Below are positions 25,168 through 33,247 of a stretch of 64,000 nucleotides of DNA, piece after piece. The position numbers and the translations under genes were made by a program. Each line of letters opens with the position of its first letter. The first letter of the stretch is position 1. Origin of the DNA: an uncultured Kiritimatiellota bacterium (lineage in GTDB: Bacteria; Verrucomicrobiota; Kiritimatiellia; RFP12; UBA1067); assembly GCA_934635385.1 (NCBI GenBank), contig CAKTZI010000001.1:1-64000 (forward strand). Direction: 5' to 3'. The notes under the pieces are model-generated. The model searched no databases. It was not told the origin of the DNA and worked only from the letters and a program-made list of their open reading frames with translations.

Positions 25168-26102
25168 GCAACATTGACAAGGTGGAAGAGCCGGAGTCTC
25201 CCGAAGTGACGGAAACGCCGTCGCCCGAAGATGCCAAGTCGCCCGAAGAGTTCGACAAGCTTTGCGAAGCCGAACGTGAGAAGATCATCGACAGCATCAA
25301 AAGTGGGGAAGAGGGCGATCAGGAAAAAGTTGATGACGTGGCGGACAAATTGTCGCCAGATGAGATCAAGGAAAGGCGCGACGAATTTGGGGATGTTGAT
25401 GCCGCACAAGACAAGTATCGCGATGCGGTTTTTGGCGAGCATTCGGAATGGTCGGATGAGGAACGCGCGGAGGCGATTGCGAACGCCAAGGAGAATTTCG
25501 GGAACGCGGTCTATCTGCGGGAAATCTATGACGAGGCCGCTGAACGGCAGGATGCGGATCTGGACGATTCGGGCGAAGCGAAGCCAGATGAGACCGAACC
25601 AGCGGAAGAGGTAGATGATCTCGCAGGCGATGAAGTCGTGACGGAAGCAGATCCCGAAGAGACGGATGAAGATTCTAATCCAGATGATGATGCCGAAGGA
25701 GATTCGTCCTTTAAACCCAAACCGCCCGATAGCGGGGTTGAATCTGGCGCGGAGCGTGGCGCGAAGGAAATGACGGAAGTCGACAAGAGAGAATACGGCG
25801 TTTCAGATGCCGAGATTCGTTCAAATTCAAACGATGGTTTGAGGTCTGGGCTTTCGTCGTGGCTGGCGGAACACTCTCATCCGACAGAACGGATGACCTC
25901 ACATGAAGAGGCATCAGAGAAGGTTGAAGAGGAGTCCGAACAGTTGAAGGAAAGTGGGGAAACAAACATGGAGGTTAAGCCGCCGATTCGTCCCGTCGAA
26001 CAGGCAGAGAATGCTGAAGAGCAGGAAAATGAAGAAGCCTCTGACGCAAAGAATAGAAATTGGTATGAAGTCTACATGAACTCAATGCGGGGAGGCCGCT
26101 GA
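25164..26102 (+). CDS. Acidic protein with EFDK domain and disordered tail
   Basis: A 312-residue, strongly acidic protein. Residues about 25-135 form a helical domain beginning SPEEFDKLCEAEREKI and ending NAVYLREIYDEAAERQ. The protein at 26114 carries the same domain. Residues about 140-310 are Glu/Asp/Pro/Ser rich and probably disordered. It starts at ATG 25164 by ATGA overlap; the frame is open further upstream, but that part is the antisense-like shadow of the previous gene. Role unknown; the repeated domain suggests an adaptor binding a common partner. Confidence 0.7.
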   Translation: MSNIDKVEEPESPEVTETPSPEDAKSPEEFDKLCEAEREKIIDSIKSGEEGDQEKVDDVADKLSPDEIKERRDEFGDVDAAQDKYRDAVFGEHSEWSDEERAEAIANAKENFGNAVYLREIYDEAAERQDADLDDSGEAKPDETEPAEEVDDLAGDEVVTEADPEETDEDSNPDDDAEGDSSFKPKPPDSGVESGAERGAKEMTEVDKREYGVSDAEIRSNSNDGLRSGLSSWLAEHSHPTERMTSHEEASEKVEEESEQLKESGETNMEVKPPIRPVEQAENAEEQENEEASDAKNRNWYEVYMNSMRGGR

Positions 26103-26113
26103 AAGGAAAACGC

Positions 26114-26518
26114 ATGATGGAACTTGAACCAGGAGATCAGGTCAACATCGAGTCGGAACAGCCGATCCGATCCATAGACGCAAAGACGCCGGAAGAGTTT
26201 GACAAGGCGGCGAAATTGGAGTCGGCAAAGATCTCAAATGACATTTACACAGGAGAGGGGAACCAGAAGTTGTGCCGTTACTTGGCGGACTCTGTTCCGG
26301 AAAAGGAACTGGACGCGCGATACGAAGCCTGTAGCCCAGATGTTGTTCAGGAGAAACTGGCGGCCTACAAGGAGGCGGTTCTGAACCAGAATCCAAATGA
26401 CATCACGTCGATGCTGAAGGCGCAAGACCTTGGAAAGGCATGGAAGAATTGTGTTGAAGAGCAGGCCATTTACAGTTCGGCATTGAATTTTACAGATCCA
26501 CGAAAGGAGAACGCATGA
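26114..26518 (+). CDS. EFDK-domain protein, short form
   Basis: A 134-residue protein. TPEEFDKAAKLESAKISNDI, then YLADSVPEKELDARYEACSP, ending KNCVEEQAIYSSAL, align along their whole length with residues about 25-135 of the preceding protein. This is a tandem duplication of one domain with the disordered tail lost or gained. AAAGG (26103-26107) precedes ATG 26114. It overlaps the next gene by ATGA. Confidence 0.7.
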   Translation: MMELEPGDQVNIESEQPIRSIDAKTPEEFDKAAKLESAKISNDIYTGEGNQKLCRYLADSVPEKELDARYEACSPDVVQEKLAAYKEAVLNQNPNDITSMLKAQDLGKAWKNCVEEQAIYSSALNFTDPRKENA

Positions 26519-26946
26519 AAACAATTCCGCTGATCATTCTCATTTTCGCTTGCGCCGCACAGGCGTTTGCCCAACCGCCGCCACGGCGTGGGCGGACATT
26601 TGACCGGCCGCCACCGCCGCCGCGTGAGCATCGTCCGGCTGATCGTGGCCGCGACAAGCCCGATAAGGTCGGCGGCATCCTGCATGCCGTCGGCGCGACG
26701 ATCGGACTCGTTGACCGTATGATCAACAAGCCGCAGCCTGTCGTCGTGAATGCGCAGACGCCTGTTGCCGTCTCCACACCCGTGGTCGTGACGCCAACGG
26801 CTCCCGCGCCGACGTTGGTTGTGACTCAGCCGCAAATGTATGACGGCCTTGAACTCGTGATTGTCCCGGCAGTCTATGCTCCGCCGCCGAGACAGCCGTT
26901 GAATGTCATCACAGTCCCGGCCATGTCGCCCCCGCACAGGTGGTGA
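26515..26946 (+). CDS. Secreted proline-rich protein
   Basis: A 143-residue protein. The signal peptide MKTIPLIILIFACAAQAFA is followed by a Pro/Arg-rich stretch (PPPRRGRTFDRPPPPPREH), a short hydrophobic helix (VGGILHAVGATIGLVDRM) and a Val/Pro/Thr-rich region. It is probably extracytoplasmic and mostly unfolded. No family recognised. The four-base overlap with the previous gene keeps it in the operon. Confidence 0.65.
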   Translation: MKTIPLIILIFACAAQAFAQPPPRRGRTFDRPPPPPREHRPADRGRDKPDKVGGILHAVGATIGLVDRMINKPQPVVVNAQTPVAVSTPVVVTPTAPAPTLVVTQPQMYDGLELVIVPAVYAPPPRQPLNVITVPAMSPPHRW

Positions 26947-26998
26947 AAGGATGTCGAACCCCTGTACATTGGATTGATGCGTTGAAGGGATATGCTTG

Positions 26999-28189
26999 AT
27001 GAAAAAGATTTGCACATTGATGCTGAGTTATTCATGCAACCTGAACTGCGTCTATTGTTTTGAGAAGTGCAAGTCCAGTGCGGCGAAGAAGCAGATGAGT
27101 TTGGCGATGGCCAAGCGGATTGTTCGCGGGGAATTGGAGCGCGTATCTGAAGATGCGCGTCTTGATTCGCTCAAACTGGACTTGTTCGGGGGCGAACCCT
27201 TTGTCCGATTTGAGCTTGTCAAGGAATTGTGCGAATGGGTCTGGAGGCAAAAGGTTCCGTTTCCTGTCGAGATACTCATCACGACAAACGGGACGTTGCT
27301 GACGGAACGGCGTAAAGACTGGATTCGGAAAAACAAGAGTCGGCTCAGCATTTGCATGAGTGTTGATGGAGACGCGGAAATGCAAATGCAGAACCGTGGC
27401 GCGAATGAAAGCCAATTGCCGTTGGAGTTCGTTCACGAATGTTTCCCGAATCAGCCTTTTAAGATGACGCTCTCGCGTGAGACTGTCAAGACCTTCGCGA
27501 AAGGATACTTGCATTTGATTCGACGTGGGTATGTGGTTGATGCACGGCCGGCCACAGAGGAGAATTGGTATGGTGACTCGCCACGGGTGTATCAACGAGA
27601 GCTGACGAAGATCGCCAAGTTTTACCTGTCGCATCCGGACATGACGCCTTGCCGCCATTTGCTGAAGCTCTTTAACGCCTTGGATGTGAAGCCTGTTCGC
27701 TTTTGTGGGGCGGGAACACATATGAGCGCTTATGATTACGACGGCAAGGAATTTCCCTGCCACATGTTCACGCGAATCGTGAATGGCGACTTCGATTTTG
27801 ACCTGTATCAGCGACATGACTTTGAACGTCCCATCGCACAAGAACACGAGCCGTGTTCCTCCTGTAAGCTGTTGTATCTGTGCCCGACTTGCATCGGAAA
27901 CAATTTACAGAATCGAGGAGATGTGACAGCGAGAGACTTGAGAGCCTGTGGAATGTATTTGGCCGAAACGAAAGTTATTAGCCGTTTCCAGATCCTCTAT
28001 TTCACGGCTTTGAGCAAGCGAAGGCCTCTGATGGACGAAGAAAAGCTCAAGCTGCAAAGGGCTGTCCCAGTGTTTAGGCTTGTTCAAAGGCTTTGTTTCG
28101 GAAATTTCGGAACAGGAAAGGAGGTGAGATGCGATGAAGGTTACGAAGAAGATTCTGGCAGAAGCCCTGGCGTTGGTCGATGGCTTTGA
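26999..28189 (+). CDS. SPASM-type radical SAM peptide maturase
   Basis: A 396-residue enzyme. The CX3CX2C motif CNLNCVYC (Cys13, Cys17, Cys20) binds the radical-SAM [4Fe-4S] cluster, LDLFGGEPFV is the GGEP motif, and the SPASM region has FCGAG, CHMF and CSSCKLLYLCPTC with further Cys near CGMYL. This is the layout of anaerobic sulfatase-maturase and RiPP maturase enzymes that carry auxiliary clusters. The gene ends 56 nt inside the frame of a Cys-rich 45-residue peptide, the expected position of a substrate. ATG 26999 is chosen over TTG 26996. Likely action: radical crosslinking of the peptide's Cys residues. Confidence 0.85.
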   Translation: MKKICTLMLSYSCNLNCVYCFEKCKSSAAKKQMSLAMAKRIVRGELERVSEDARLDSLKLDLFGGEPFVRFELVKELCEWVWRQKVPFPVEILITTNGTLLTERRKDWIRKNKSRLSICMSVDGDAEMQMQNRGANESQLPLEFVHECFPNQPFKMTLSRETVKTFAKGYLHLIRRGYVVDARPATEENWYGDSPRVYQRELTKIAKFYLSHPDMTPCRHLLKLFNALDVKPVRFCGAGTHMSAYDYDGKEFPCHMFTRIVNGDFDFDLYQRHDFERPIAQEHEPCSSCKLLYLCPTCIGNNLQNRGDVTARDLRACGMYLAETKVISRFQILYFTALSKRRPLMDEEKLKLQRAVPVFRLVQRLCFGNFGTGKEVRCDEGYEEDSGRSPGVGRWL

Positions 28190-28271
28190 GGCGACGGCTG
28201 TGCTGACCAATTCAGCATGTGGCTGTTTTGGCTGCGGCATGGGCTGTTCGGGAACGGTCGGCATGGATTGA
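28134..28271 (+). CDS. Candidate RiPP precursor peptide, Cys-rich, 45 aa
   Basis: A near-perfect ribosome-binding site (AAAGGAGGTGAG, 28117-28128) precedes ATG 28134. The peptide has a charged helical leader (MKVTKKILAEALALVDGFEA) and a Gly/Cys core with CGCFGCGMGC, so four Cys lie in a ten-residue span, then ends GMD. The gene begins within the last codons of the radical SAM gene. Leader plus short Cys-dense core next to a SPASM enzyme is the standard layout of sactipeptide/ranthipeptide systems. The spacing does not match a named subfamily I can assign. Confidence 0.7.
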   Translation: MKVTKKILAEALALVDGFEATAVLTNSACGCFGCGMGCSGTVGMD

Positions 28272-28286
28272 CGATCATAAAACGTG

Positions 28287-28327
28287 TTGCGCGTCATCCC
28301 GAACTCATGTGACGGGATGATGCGCAA
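28287..28327 (+). terminator. Hairpin closing the HerA/radical-SAM operon
   Basis: A 15-bp stem: TTGCGCGTCATCCCG (28287-28301) with CGGGATGATGCGCAA (28313-28327), all paired with one G-T. It lies 16 bases after the peptide stop codon. A short T-containing tail follows rather than a long T-run. Confidence 0.6.
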
Positions 28328-28356
28328 TGTTAAGTGTTGATGGCAACTTGATTTGC

Positions 28357-28412
28357 TGTCAGAACGGTTGCGCACGATGGCCTAAAGGGGATGGCGAATT
28401 TGAAGAATCGGA
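28357..28412 (+). promoter_or_regulatory. Conserved KFG leader element, copy C (diverged)
   Basis: It shares TGTCAGAA, CGATGGCCTA, GGG and TTTGAAGAA with copies A and B in the same order, with about nine bases missing in the middle. It lies upstream of the KFG gene at 28457. Confidence 0.45.
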
Positions 28413-28456
28413 GGCCTAACCGTCATGGCCACATGAAGAGAACAGGACGGCGTTAA

Positions 28457-29140
28457 ATGAAATTCGTTCATTTCGGAGAACTGAAGGCGATTGAGCCGCA
28501 TGCGGACTGGTATCTTGTGCCGCCGCGAAAGAAGGGGATGTTTGCCGTCCCCTACGGTTTCGTTGATGCCGATTGGATCAAAGCACGTCCAGTCTCGGAG
28601 CCGGGCAGCAACACCGAATATTTGCTGGGCCCAGACGGGCGCAAGTTGACGCAGTCGGAATTCAACGCCCTACTCGATAAGGCAAAAGCCGAAAAGCCGT
28701 GCCCTGGTATCGCCGCCTGGTATGTAGAGCAACTCGGAGATTTGCGCAAGCTGATCTATCCAGATGACAAAGATCCGTACATGCGGGTCTTGGTGCGTCC
28801 ACAGCTTTTTGAATATGAAGCCCGCCTTTGGCATCAGCTGATTGATGAAGTCTCACCCGGCGACATCCTCGACAGGACAGTCGCCGTCTGGAACGGATCG
28901 CCGGAAGTGCCGGAACCGACCGAGCAGACGTGGATCAAGACATCTGTTCTGACGTTTGCCACGGCATTGCGAAAGGCCAGTCCGAAGCGGTATCAATCTT
29001 ATCAGGTCATTCATCGGCGAGGGCTTATGAGCGGACTTGGTGGCCCTCAATACGAAGAGGAGATCGGAAGCAACTATCAGGCTCCGGCATTCTTCGTTTT
29101 TATTGAGGCGGATGACATGAAAGGAGTTCGCACAGCATGA
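28457..29140 (+). CDS. KFG-family protein 3, internally shortened
   Basis: A 227-residue protein with the family N-terminus (MKFVHFGELKAI, KGMFAVPYGF) and C-terminus (LFEYEARLWHQL, SPGDILDR, WIKTSVLTFATALRKASP, LGGPQYEEE), but it lacks the central ~150-200 residues, including the RPSW and IEQLFAWPVY blocks. It therefore shows that the ends can fold together without the middle, or it is a partly decayed copy. ATG 28457 matches the family start. It is followed within 16 nt by a Sel1-like gene and then KFG protein 4. Confidence 0.7.
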   Translation: MKFVHFGELKAIEPHADWYLVPPRKKGMFAVPYGFVDADWIKARPVSEPGSNTEYLLGPDGRKLTQSEFNALLDKAKAEKPCPGIAAWYVEQLGDLRKLIYPDDKDPYMRVLVRPQLFEYEARLWHQLIDEVSPGDILDRTVAVWNGSPEVPEPTEQTWIKTSVLTFATALRKASPKRYQSYQVIHRRGLMSGLGGPQYEEEIGSNYQAPAFFVFIEADDMKGVRTA

Positions 29141-29155
29141 GGTTGAGGAGTGATG

Positions 29156-30088
29156 ATGGAAGAAGATGAACAGGACGAGTCGTCGGCGGAAGAGTTTTAC
29201 AGGCGCTGGCAGGAGAGCCATCAACGGTGGATTGCGGACTGGGAAGGCGACATCGCGCGCGCAGAGGCCGGCGATGTCGGTGCGATGCTCAAACTGCGTC
29301 TTCGCTATCGTAGTGGTCGACTTGGCCTTGCCCGTGACATGGAGCGCGTGGACTACTGGACGCATCGTCTGGTCGAACGTCAACGTGAACTTGCCGAGAC
29401 GGGCGACCCCGAACAGATGTACGAATGGGGGGATTGGTTGCGAAAAGGCTCATATGTCCCTCAGGATGTGGCGGCGGGCGTGGACTGGGTGCGCCGTGCC
29501 GACGGCTGGTATCAGGCCCGCTTGGACTACGCGCGTTGGATGCTGCACGGGGCGTTTGGCGTTCCGAAGGACGAGGCGGGCGGGTTGGCGCGCCTGTTGC
29601 ACGAGGCCAAAGATCCCAATGATGGGTTGCCGTACCGTCTCGCGAGCGACATCGCGTGCTGCTACCACTACGGCGTAGGCACGGCGAAGGACGAGGACGA
29701 GGCTTTCCGTTGGTACATCATTGGCGTTCAGGGCAGCGATGGTGTCTTTCCGACAGACTGGCTGGCCATCGCCGGGGAATACGAGCGGCGTGGCGACCTT
29801 GAGGCGGCGTTTCACTGGTATCAGGAGGCTTTGGGTGAGGACTATCACGATCCCGAAGTGGAGAAGATTGTCGGCATGTGGCTCTACTGCGGCAAAGGCA
29901 CGCCGCGCGACCTGAAGCGAGCGAAGGAACTCCTCGCGCACGCGGCGGAAGTCGGGGGCGACGACGATGCGGCGAAGCTCTACTATTTCATCCTCGACGA
30001 GGAAAAGCATGGCCTCGGCGGTCGGACGCCGACCTGTCTGCCGGTTGACGTGCCGCCGCTCAACTACCAATGGAGGCCGATTGAATGA
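29156..30088 (+). CDS. Sel1-like repeat (tetratricopeptide-like) protein
   Basis: A 310-residue soluble protein. Sel1-type helical repeats are recognisable: AEAGDVGAMLKLRLRYRSG, WGDWLRKGSYVPQDVAAGVD, CCYHYGVGTAKDEDEAFRWY and WLYCGKGTPRDLKRAKELL. Sel1 proteins act as scaffolds or adaptors. Starts at GTG 29150, ATG 29153 and ATG 29156 are all possible; 29156 has the best distance from GAGGAG (29145-29150). The sequence before the start (TTGAGGAGTGATGATG) repeats the end of KFG leader copy B. It overlaps the next KFG gene by ATGA. Confidence 0.8.
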   Translation: MEEDEQDESSAEEFYRRWQESHQRWIADWEGDIARAEAGDVGAMLKLRLRYRSGRLGLARDMERVDYWTHRLVERQRELAETGDPEQMYEWGDWLRKGSYVPQDVAAGVDWVRRADGWYQARLDYARWMLHGAFGVPKDEAGGLARLLHEAKDPNDGLPYRLASDIACCYHYGVGTAKDEDEAFRWYIIGVQGSDGVFPTDWLAIAGEYERRGDLEAAFHWYQEALGEDYHDPEVEKIVGMWLYCGKGTPRDLKRAKELLAHAAEVGGDDDAAKLYYFILDEEKHGLGGRTPTCLPVDVPPLNYQWRPIE

Positions 30089-31125
30089 AATTCATTCGCT
30101 ATGGGGTGCTCAAGGCGTACGATCACCCGACCTGGAACACGGTCGAGAGCGACCACCTGCCGCCCTGCCGCTACGGGATGTACGCCTTTCCCTACGGCTT
30201 TCGGGATTCGTTCTATCTCTTTAACCGTTCGGCGAGCGAGCCGGATTCCATTCTGCAGTACGTCCGTGGCGAACAGGGCGAGAAGCTGACGCTGCGCGCG
30301 ACGCAAGCCTATCTGAAGCAGTATGACTTGGACGATGGTGAGATCCGGTGCTACCGTCGCCAACGGGGCGAGCAGACGCCGTTGGGCAAGAACCCCGCCA
30401 AATGGCTGCGCGAACACAGCTACCCGACGATTTGCACCCACGCAGAAGCGCGTCCGTCCTATGTGTGCGTCATGAAGGACGCGTCCAATCCGCCGTATGT
30501 CCTCCCGGACGGAAAACTTTCGGAGGAGGTCAAGTTTCTGCTGGATGCCGACGGCGACCGGATTGACGCCGAGGACTTCTTCTGGCGGGACTGGCGTCCC
30601 ATCGATTTTGCCGAACGCTACCGCTCGTGGTGGATTCCGACGCGGATCGAACAGATCAAAGGCGAGATCGGTTATCGGTTTTATCACAAGGATGACCCTC
30701 GGCGTCGGAACTGGAGCATCAAGGATGACGTTCGCTTTGCGTTCATGCTTGCGCGTCTCGCGCGGCAGGGCATCGTGATCGAGCAACTGTACGCTTGGCC
30801 GGTGTACGACGACGGGGACGAGAAGTTCCTGACGACCTACAAGAAGCCGCATGCGTTCGAGTACAACGGCAACCTGTGGCATCATCTGGACAAGTTCGTG
30901 CGTCCGGGGGACGTCCTCTCGCGCGTCCGCAGCTGGGTCTGCACCTCGACGGCGGCGTTCGAGCGGGCGATCCGCAAGGTCGAGCCGAAGCAGTCCCGTG
31001 TCCTTGCGCGGCTGAAGGGCGCGGCGCCCGTGCTGACGTCCGGCGGCCCCTATTGCACGATGTTCGACACCGACTGCTGCACCGAGGCGTTCTTCGACGA
31101 AAAGGCCGTGAAGGCGATTACGTGA
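30085..31125 (+). CDS. KFG-family protein 4 (unrecognised family)
   Basis: A 346-residue, more divergent member: MKFIRYGVLKAY, YGMYAFPYGF, RPSYVCVMKDASNPP, FLLDADGDRIDAEDFFW, IEQLYAWPVYDDGDEKF, FEYNGNLWHHL and WVCTSTAAFERAIRK. It lacks the LGGPQYD ending (SGGPYCTMF instead). It starts within the stop of the Sel1-like gene (ATGA) and so has no separate leader element. It converges on the nitroreductase gene with 12 bases between stops. Comparing the four copies marks the near-invariant residues as candidates for an active or binding site. Confidence 0.75.
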   Translation: MKFIRYGVLKAYDHPTWNTVESDHLPPCRYGMYAFPYGFRDSFYLFNRSASEPDSILQYVRGEQGEKLTLRATQAYLKQYDLDDGEIRCYRRQRGEQTPLGKNPAKWLREHSYPTICTHAEARPSYVCVMKDASNPPYVLPDGKLSEEVKFLLDADGDRIDAEDFFWRDWRPIDFAERYRSWWIPTRIEQIKGEIGYRFYHKDDPRRRNWSIKDDVRFAFMLARLARQGIVIEQLYAWPVYDDGDEKFLTTYKKPHAFEYNGNLWHHLDKFVRPGDVLSRVRSWVCTSTAAFERAIRKVEPKQSRVLARLKGAAPVLTSGGPYCTMFDTDCCTEAFFDEKAVKAIT

Positions 31126-31137
31126 AAAGGCCCGCCG

Positions 31138-31959
31138 TCAGGCGTAGACGATCTTTGCGTAGTCCGCACGCTGGACGCCGCGCGGGTACGTGACTGCCGG
31201 GAGACCGAAGAGCATGGCGCAGAACGGCGTCGTCCGCCGGATGCCCGACGTCTTCTCAAGCAGTTCGGTGACGACCTTCTGCACCATCTGGAGGAATCCG
31301 CACCAGCAGGTGGCGAGGCCGTGCGCGTTGGCCAGCATCTCGAAGTAGGTGCAGGCCGCCGCAAGGTCTTCGCGAGGCGTCGTCACGGCCTTGTCCGTCT
31401 CGTCGGAAGTGATGATCAGCAGACCTGGCGCCCCCCGGAAGAAGATGTCCGACTTGCCCCGCCGCAGCTTGATCGCCGGGACCGCCAGCCAGCGCGGCAG
31501 AAGCTTCGTGCCGTCGCGATGCGCCTCAAGGGCGTGGATGAACCGCTGCCGAAAGGCGTCCGTCGAGGCCCGCGTCGGATAGCAGGTGAACGTGAGCGCG
31601 CGGGCGTTGCAGCCGGTCGGCACGTTGCCGAGGACGCGGAGGATGCGGTCGAGCGTCGCCGGATCGACGTCAGCGTCCCGGAAATGCCGGACGGAGCGGC
31701 GAACCTGCAGCCAGTTCTTGACCGCCTCCGCCGAGGGAAGCGGCAGCCCCGCCGTCGCGACCGAGTTCTCGGCGCGGTAGCCGTCGAAGGTGATGGCGCC
31801 CTTCGGGCAGACGGCGAAGCAGTGCTGGCAGCGCATGCACCGCTTCTCGTCCTTGATGAAAGGGTATCCGTCTGCGCCCATCTTCAGTGCGCCGAACGAG
31901 CAGTCGCGCACACACGCGCCACAACGGACGCATGTCGTCTTGTCGAGTTCAAACAGCAT
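31138..31959 (-). CDS. Ferredoxin-domain nitroreductase-family flavoprotein
   Basis: A 273-residue protein. The N-terminal 2x[4Fe-4S] ferredoxin domain has CVRCGACVRDC and CMRCQHCFAVC. The nitroreductase fold follows with RRSVRHFRDADVDPATL, PTGCNA and a C-terminal GLATCWCGF segment. These anaerobe enzymes reduce small substrates with electrons from ferredoxin and FMN. ATG 31959 is preceded by GAGGAGG, while a longer frame reaches 32022 without a ribosome-binding site and runs into the promoter. Substrate unknown. It lies tail to tail with KFG protein 4. Confidence 0.88.
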   Translation of the reverse strand: MLFELDKTTCVRCGACVRDCSFGALKMGADGYPFIKDEKRCMRCQHCFAVCPKGAITFDGYRAENSVATAGLPLPSAEAVKNWLQVRRSVRHFRDADVDPATLDRILRVLGNVPTGCNARALTFTCYPTRASTDAFRQRFIHALEAHRDGTKLLPRWLAVPAIKLRRGKSDIFFRGAPGLLIITSDETDKAVTTPREDLAAACTYFEMLANAHGLATCWCGFLQMVQKVVTELLEKTSGIRRTTPFCAMLFGLPAVTYPRGVQRADYAKIVYA

Positions 31960-32022
31960 TGTGAACCTCCTCGCTTCTCTTTGTCTTTCGGCGGGTTTGA
32001 ATCTGCCGCGCCTTGTCCGCAC

Positions 32023-32028
32023 ATTATA
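32023..32028 (-). promoter_or_regulatory. Extended -10 promoter of the nitroreductase gene
   Basis: On the minus strand the sequence reads TGGTATAAT (box at 32028-32023). Predicted start near 32016, leaving a ~57-nt leader. Confidence 0.55.
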
Positions 32029-32065
32029 CCATTCCGCCGCCGTGCCGTGTCGCGAACGGCTTCGG

Positions 32066-33241
32066 CTACGCCCGTCCGCTTGTCGGGCCGTGTCCGTAGC
32101 GAGCGCGGTAGAGGTTGCGGAGCGCGTCCGGGCTGTTGAAGCCGACCGCCTGCGCGATGCGTCCGAGCGGCCAGTTCGTGGCTTTGAGCAGCCGTCGGCA
32201 TTCCGCCAGCCGCACGTCGAGGATGCGCTGTCCGATTGACTGTCCGGTCAGTTCGCGGAAGCGGAGGTTCGCGAGCGACCGCGAGACGTGCAGGCGCTCG
32301 ATGACGTCGGCGGCGGAAATGCCGGTGAGGGCGTGCGCCGCGATGTAGTCCTGCGCGTCCTTGACGAGCTTGGCGGCGGGCGCGAGATGCGCCGTCGAGT
32401 CGCGTGACACGACCTGCGCGACGCCCGGCGGACGCCTCCAGCGGCGAGGCTTGCGTCCATGCATGAGCGCGTCGAGCATGGCGGCGGCGCGATAGCCGGA
32501 CTCGTTGAAGTCGGGCTCGATGCTGGAGAGCGACGGGCGGGCCGTCGCGCACGTGACGGCGTCGTTGTCGACGCCGAGCACGGCGATGTCGTGCGGCACG
32601 CGCAGGGCGAGCGCGCGGCACGTCGCGAGAACCTGCTCGGCGATGATGTCGTTGGCGGCGAAGAGGGCCGCCGGATGCGGCAGCGCGAGGAGGAAGGCCG
32701 ACAGCTCGTCGCGCCGGAGCCGGTCGATCGTGTCGTCGCTTTCGCGCGGACAGAAGAACGCGCGGCAGCCGGGGTGGACGGCGGCGAATCCGGCGAGCCG
32801 GTCGTCCGACCAGCGGCTGCGGCGGGCGTCATGCACGTAGGCGTAGACGGCGAATCGTCCGAGCGTGCGGAAATGCAGCCCCGCCTCGCGTCCGATGGCC
32901 TCGTTGTCGATGAACGACCGCACGGTCTTCGGACGCGTGCGCGGAATCGCGCCGTCCAGCGTCGATGACATGACGGCGAGGGGAATGGCGGCGCGGACAA
33001 GCAGGTCTTCGGCGTCGTGTCCGTAGGGGATGCTGACGATGGCGCCGTCCAGTCCGGCGTCGATTTCGCGCTGGACGACGCGGGCGGTGAAGTCGGCGCG
33101 CGTGCGGAGGATGACCTCCTCCCAGTCGTGGCCTTCGCCCAGCCAGCGGTAGATGCCGGCCATGCGGCCACGGCCGTCGGCGCCGACGGTCGAGATCGCG
33201 AGGAGAACGCGCTTGGGGCGGGAGGATGCTTCTGTCGTCAT
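32066..33241 (-). CDS. XylR-type AraC-family transcription regulator
   Basis: A 391-residue regulator of two parts. The N-terminal ~270 residues resemble a LacI/periplasmic-binding sugar sensor (RVLLAISTVGADGRGRMAGI, AIVSIPYGHDAEDL, PAALFAANDIIAEQVL, VPHDIAVLGVDNDAV). The C-terminal AraC helix-turn-helix has ISAADVIERLHVSRSLANLRF and IAQAVGFNSPDALRNLYRARYG. This is the XylR architecture that senses a sugar and activates a divergent catabolic operon. The -10 box lies six bases before ATG 33241, so its mRNA is probably leaderless. Likely controls the beta-helix/esterase operon starting at 33372. Confidence 0.88.
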   Translation of the reverse strand: MTTEASSRPKRVLLAISTVGADGRGRMAGIYRWLGEGHDWEEVILRTRADFTARVVQREIDAGLDGAIVSIPYGHDAEDLLVRAAIPLAVMSSTLDGAIPRTRPKTVRSFIDNEAIGREAGLHFRTLGRFAVYAYVHDARRSRWSDDRLAGFAAVHPGCRAFFCPRESDDTIDRLRRDELSAFLLALPHPAALFAANDIIAEQVLATCRALALRVPHDIAVLGVDNDAVTCATARPSLSSIEPDFNESGYRAAAMLDALMHGRKPRRWRRPPGVAQVVSRDSTAHLAPAAKLVKDAQDYIAAHALTGISAADVIERLHVSRSLANLRFRELTGQSIGQRILDVRLAECRRLLKATNWPLGRIAQAVGFNSPDALRNLYRARYGHGPTSGRA

Positions 33242-33247
33242 GCGGAC

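Noticed and set aside
26999..28189. Anaerobic sulfatase-maturing enzyme
   Set aside because: The SPASM layout would allow it, but no sulfatase is present and a Cys-rich peptide gene overlaps its end, which favours a peptide maturase.
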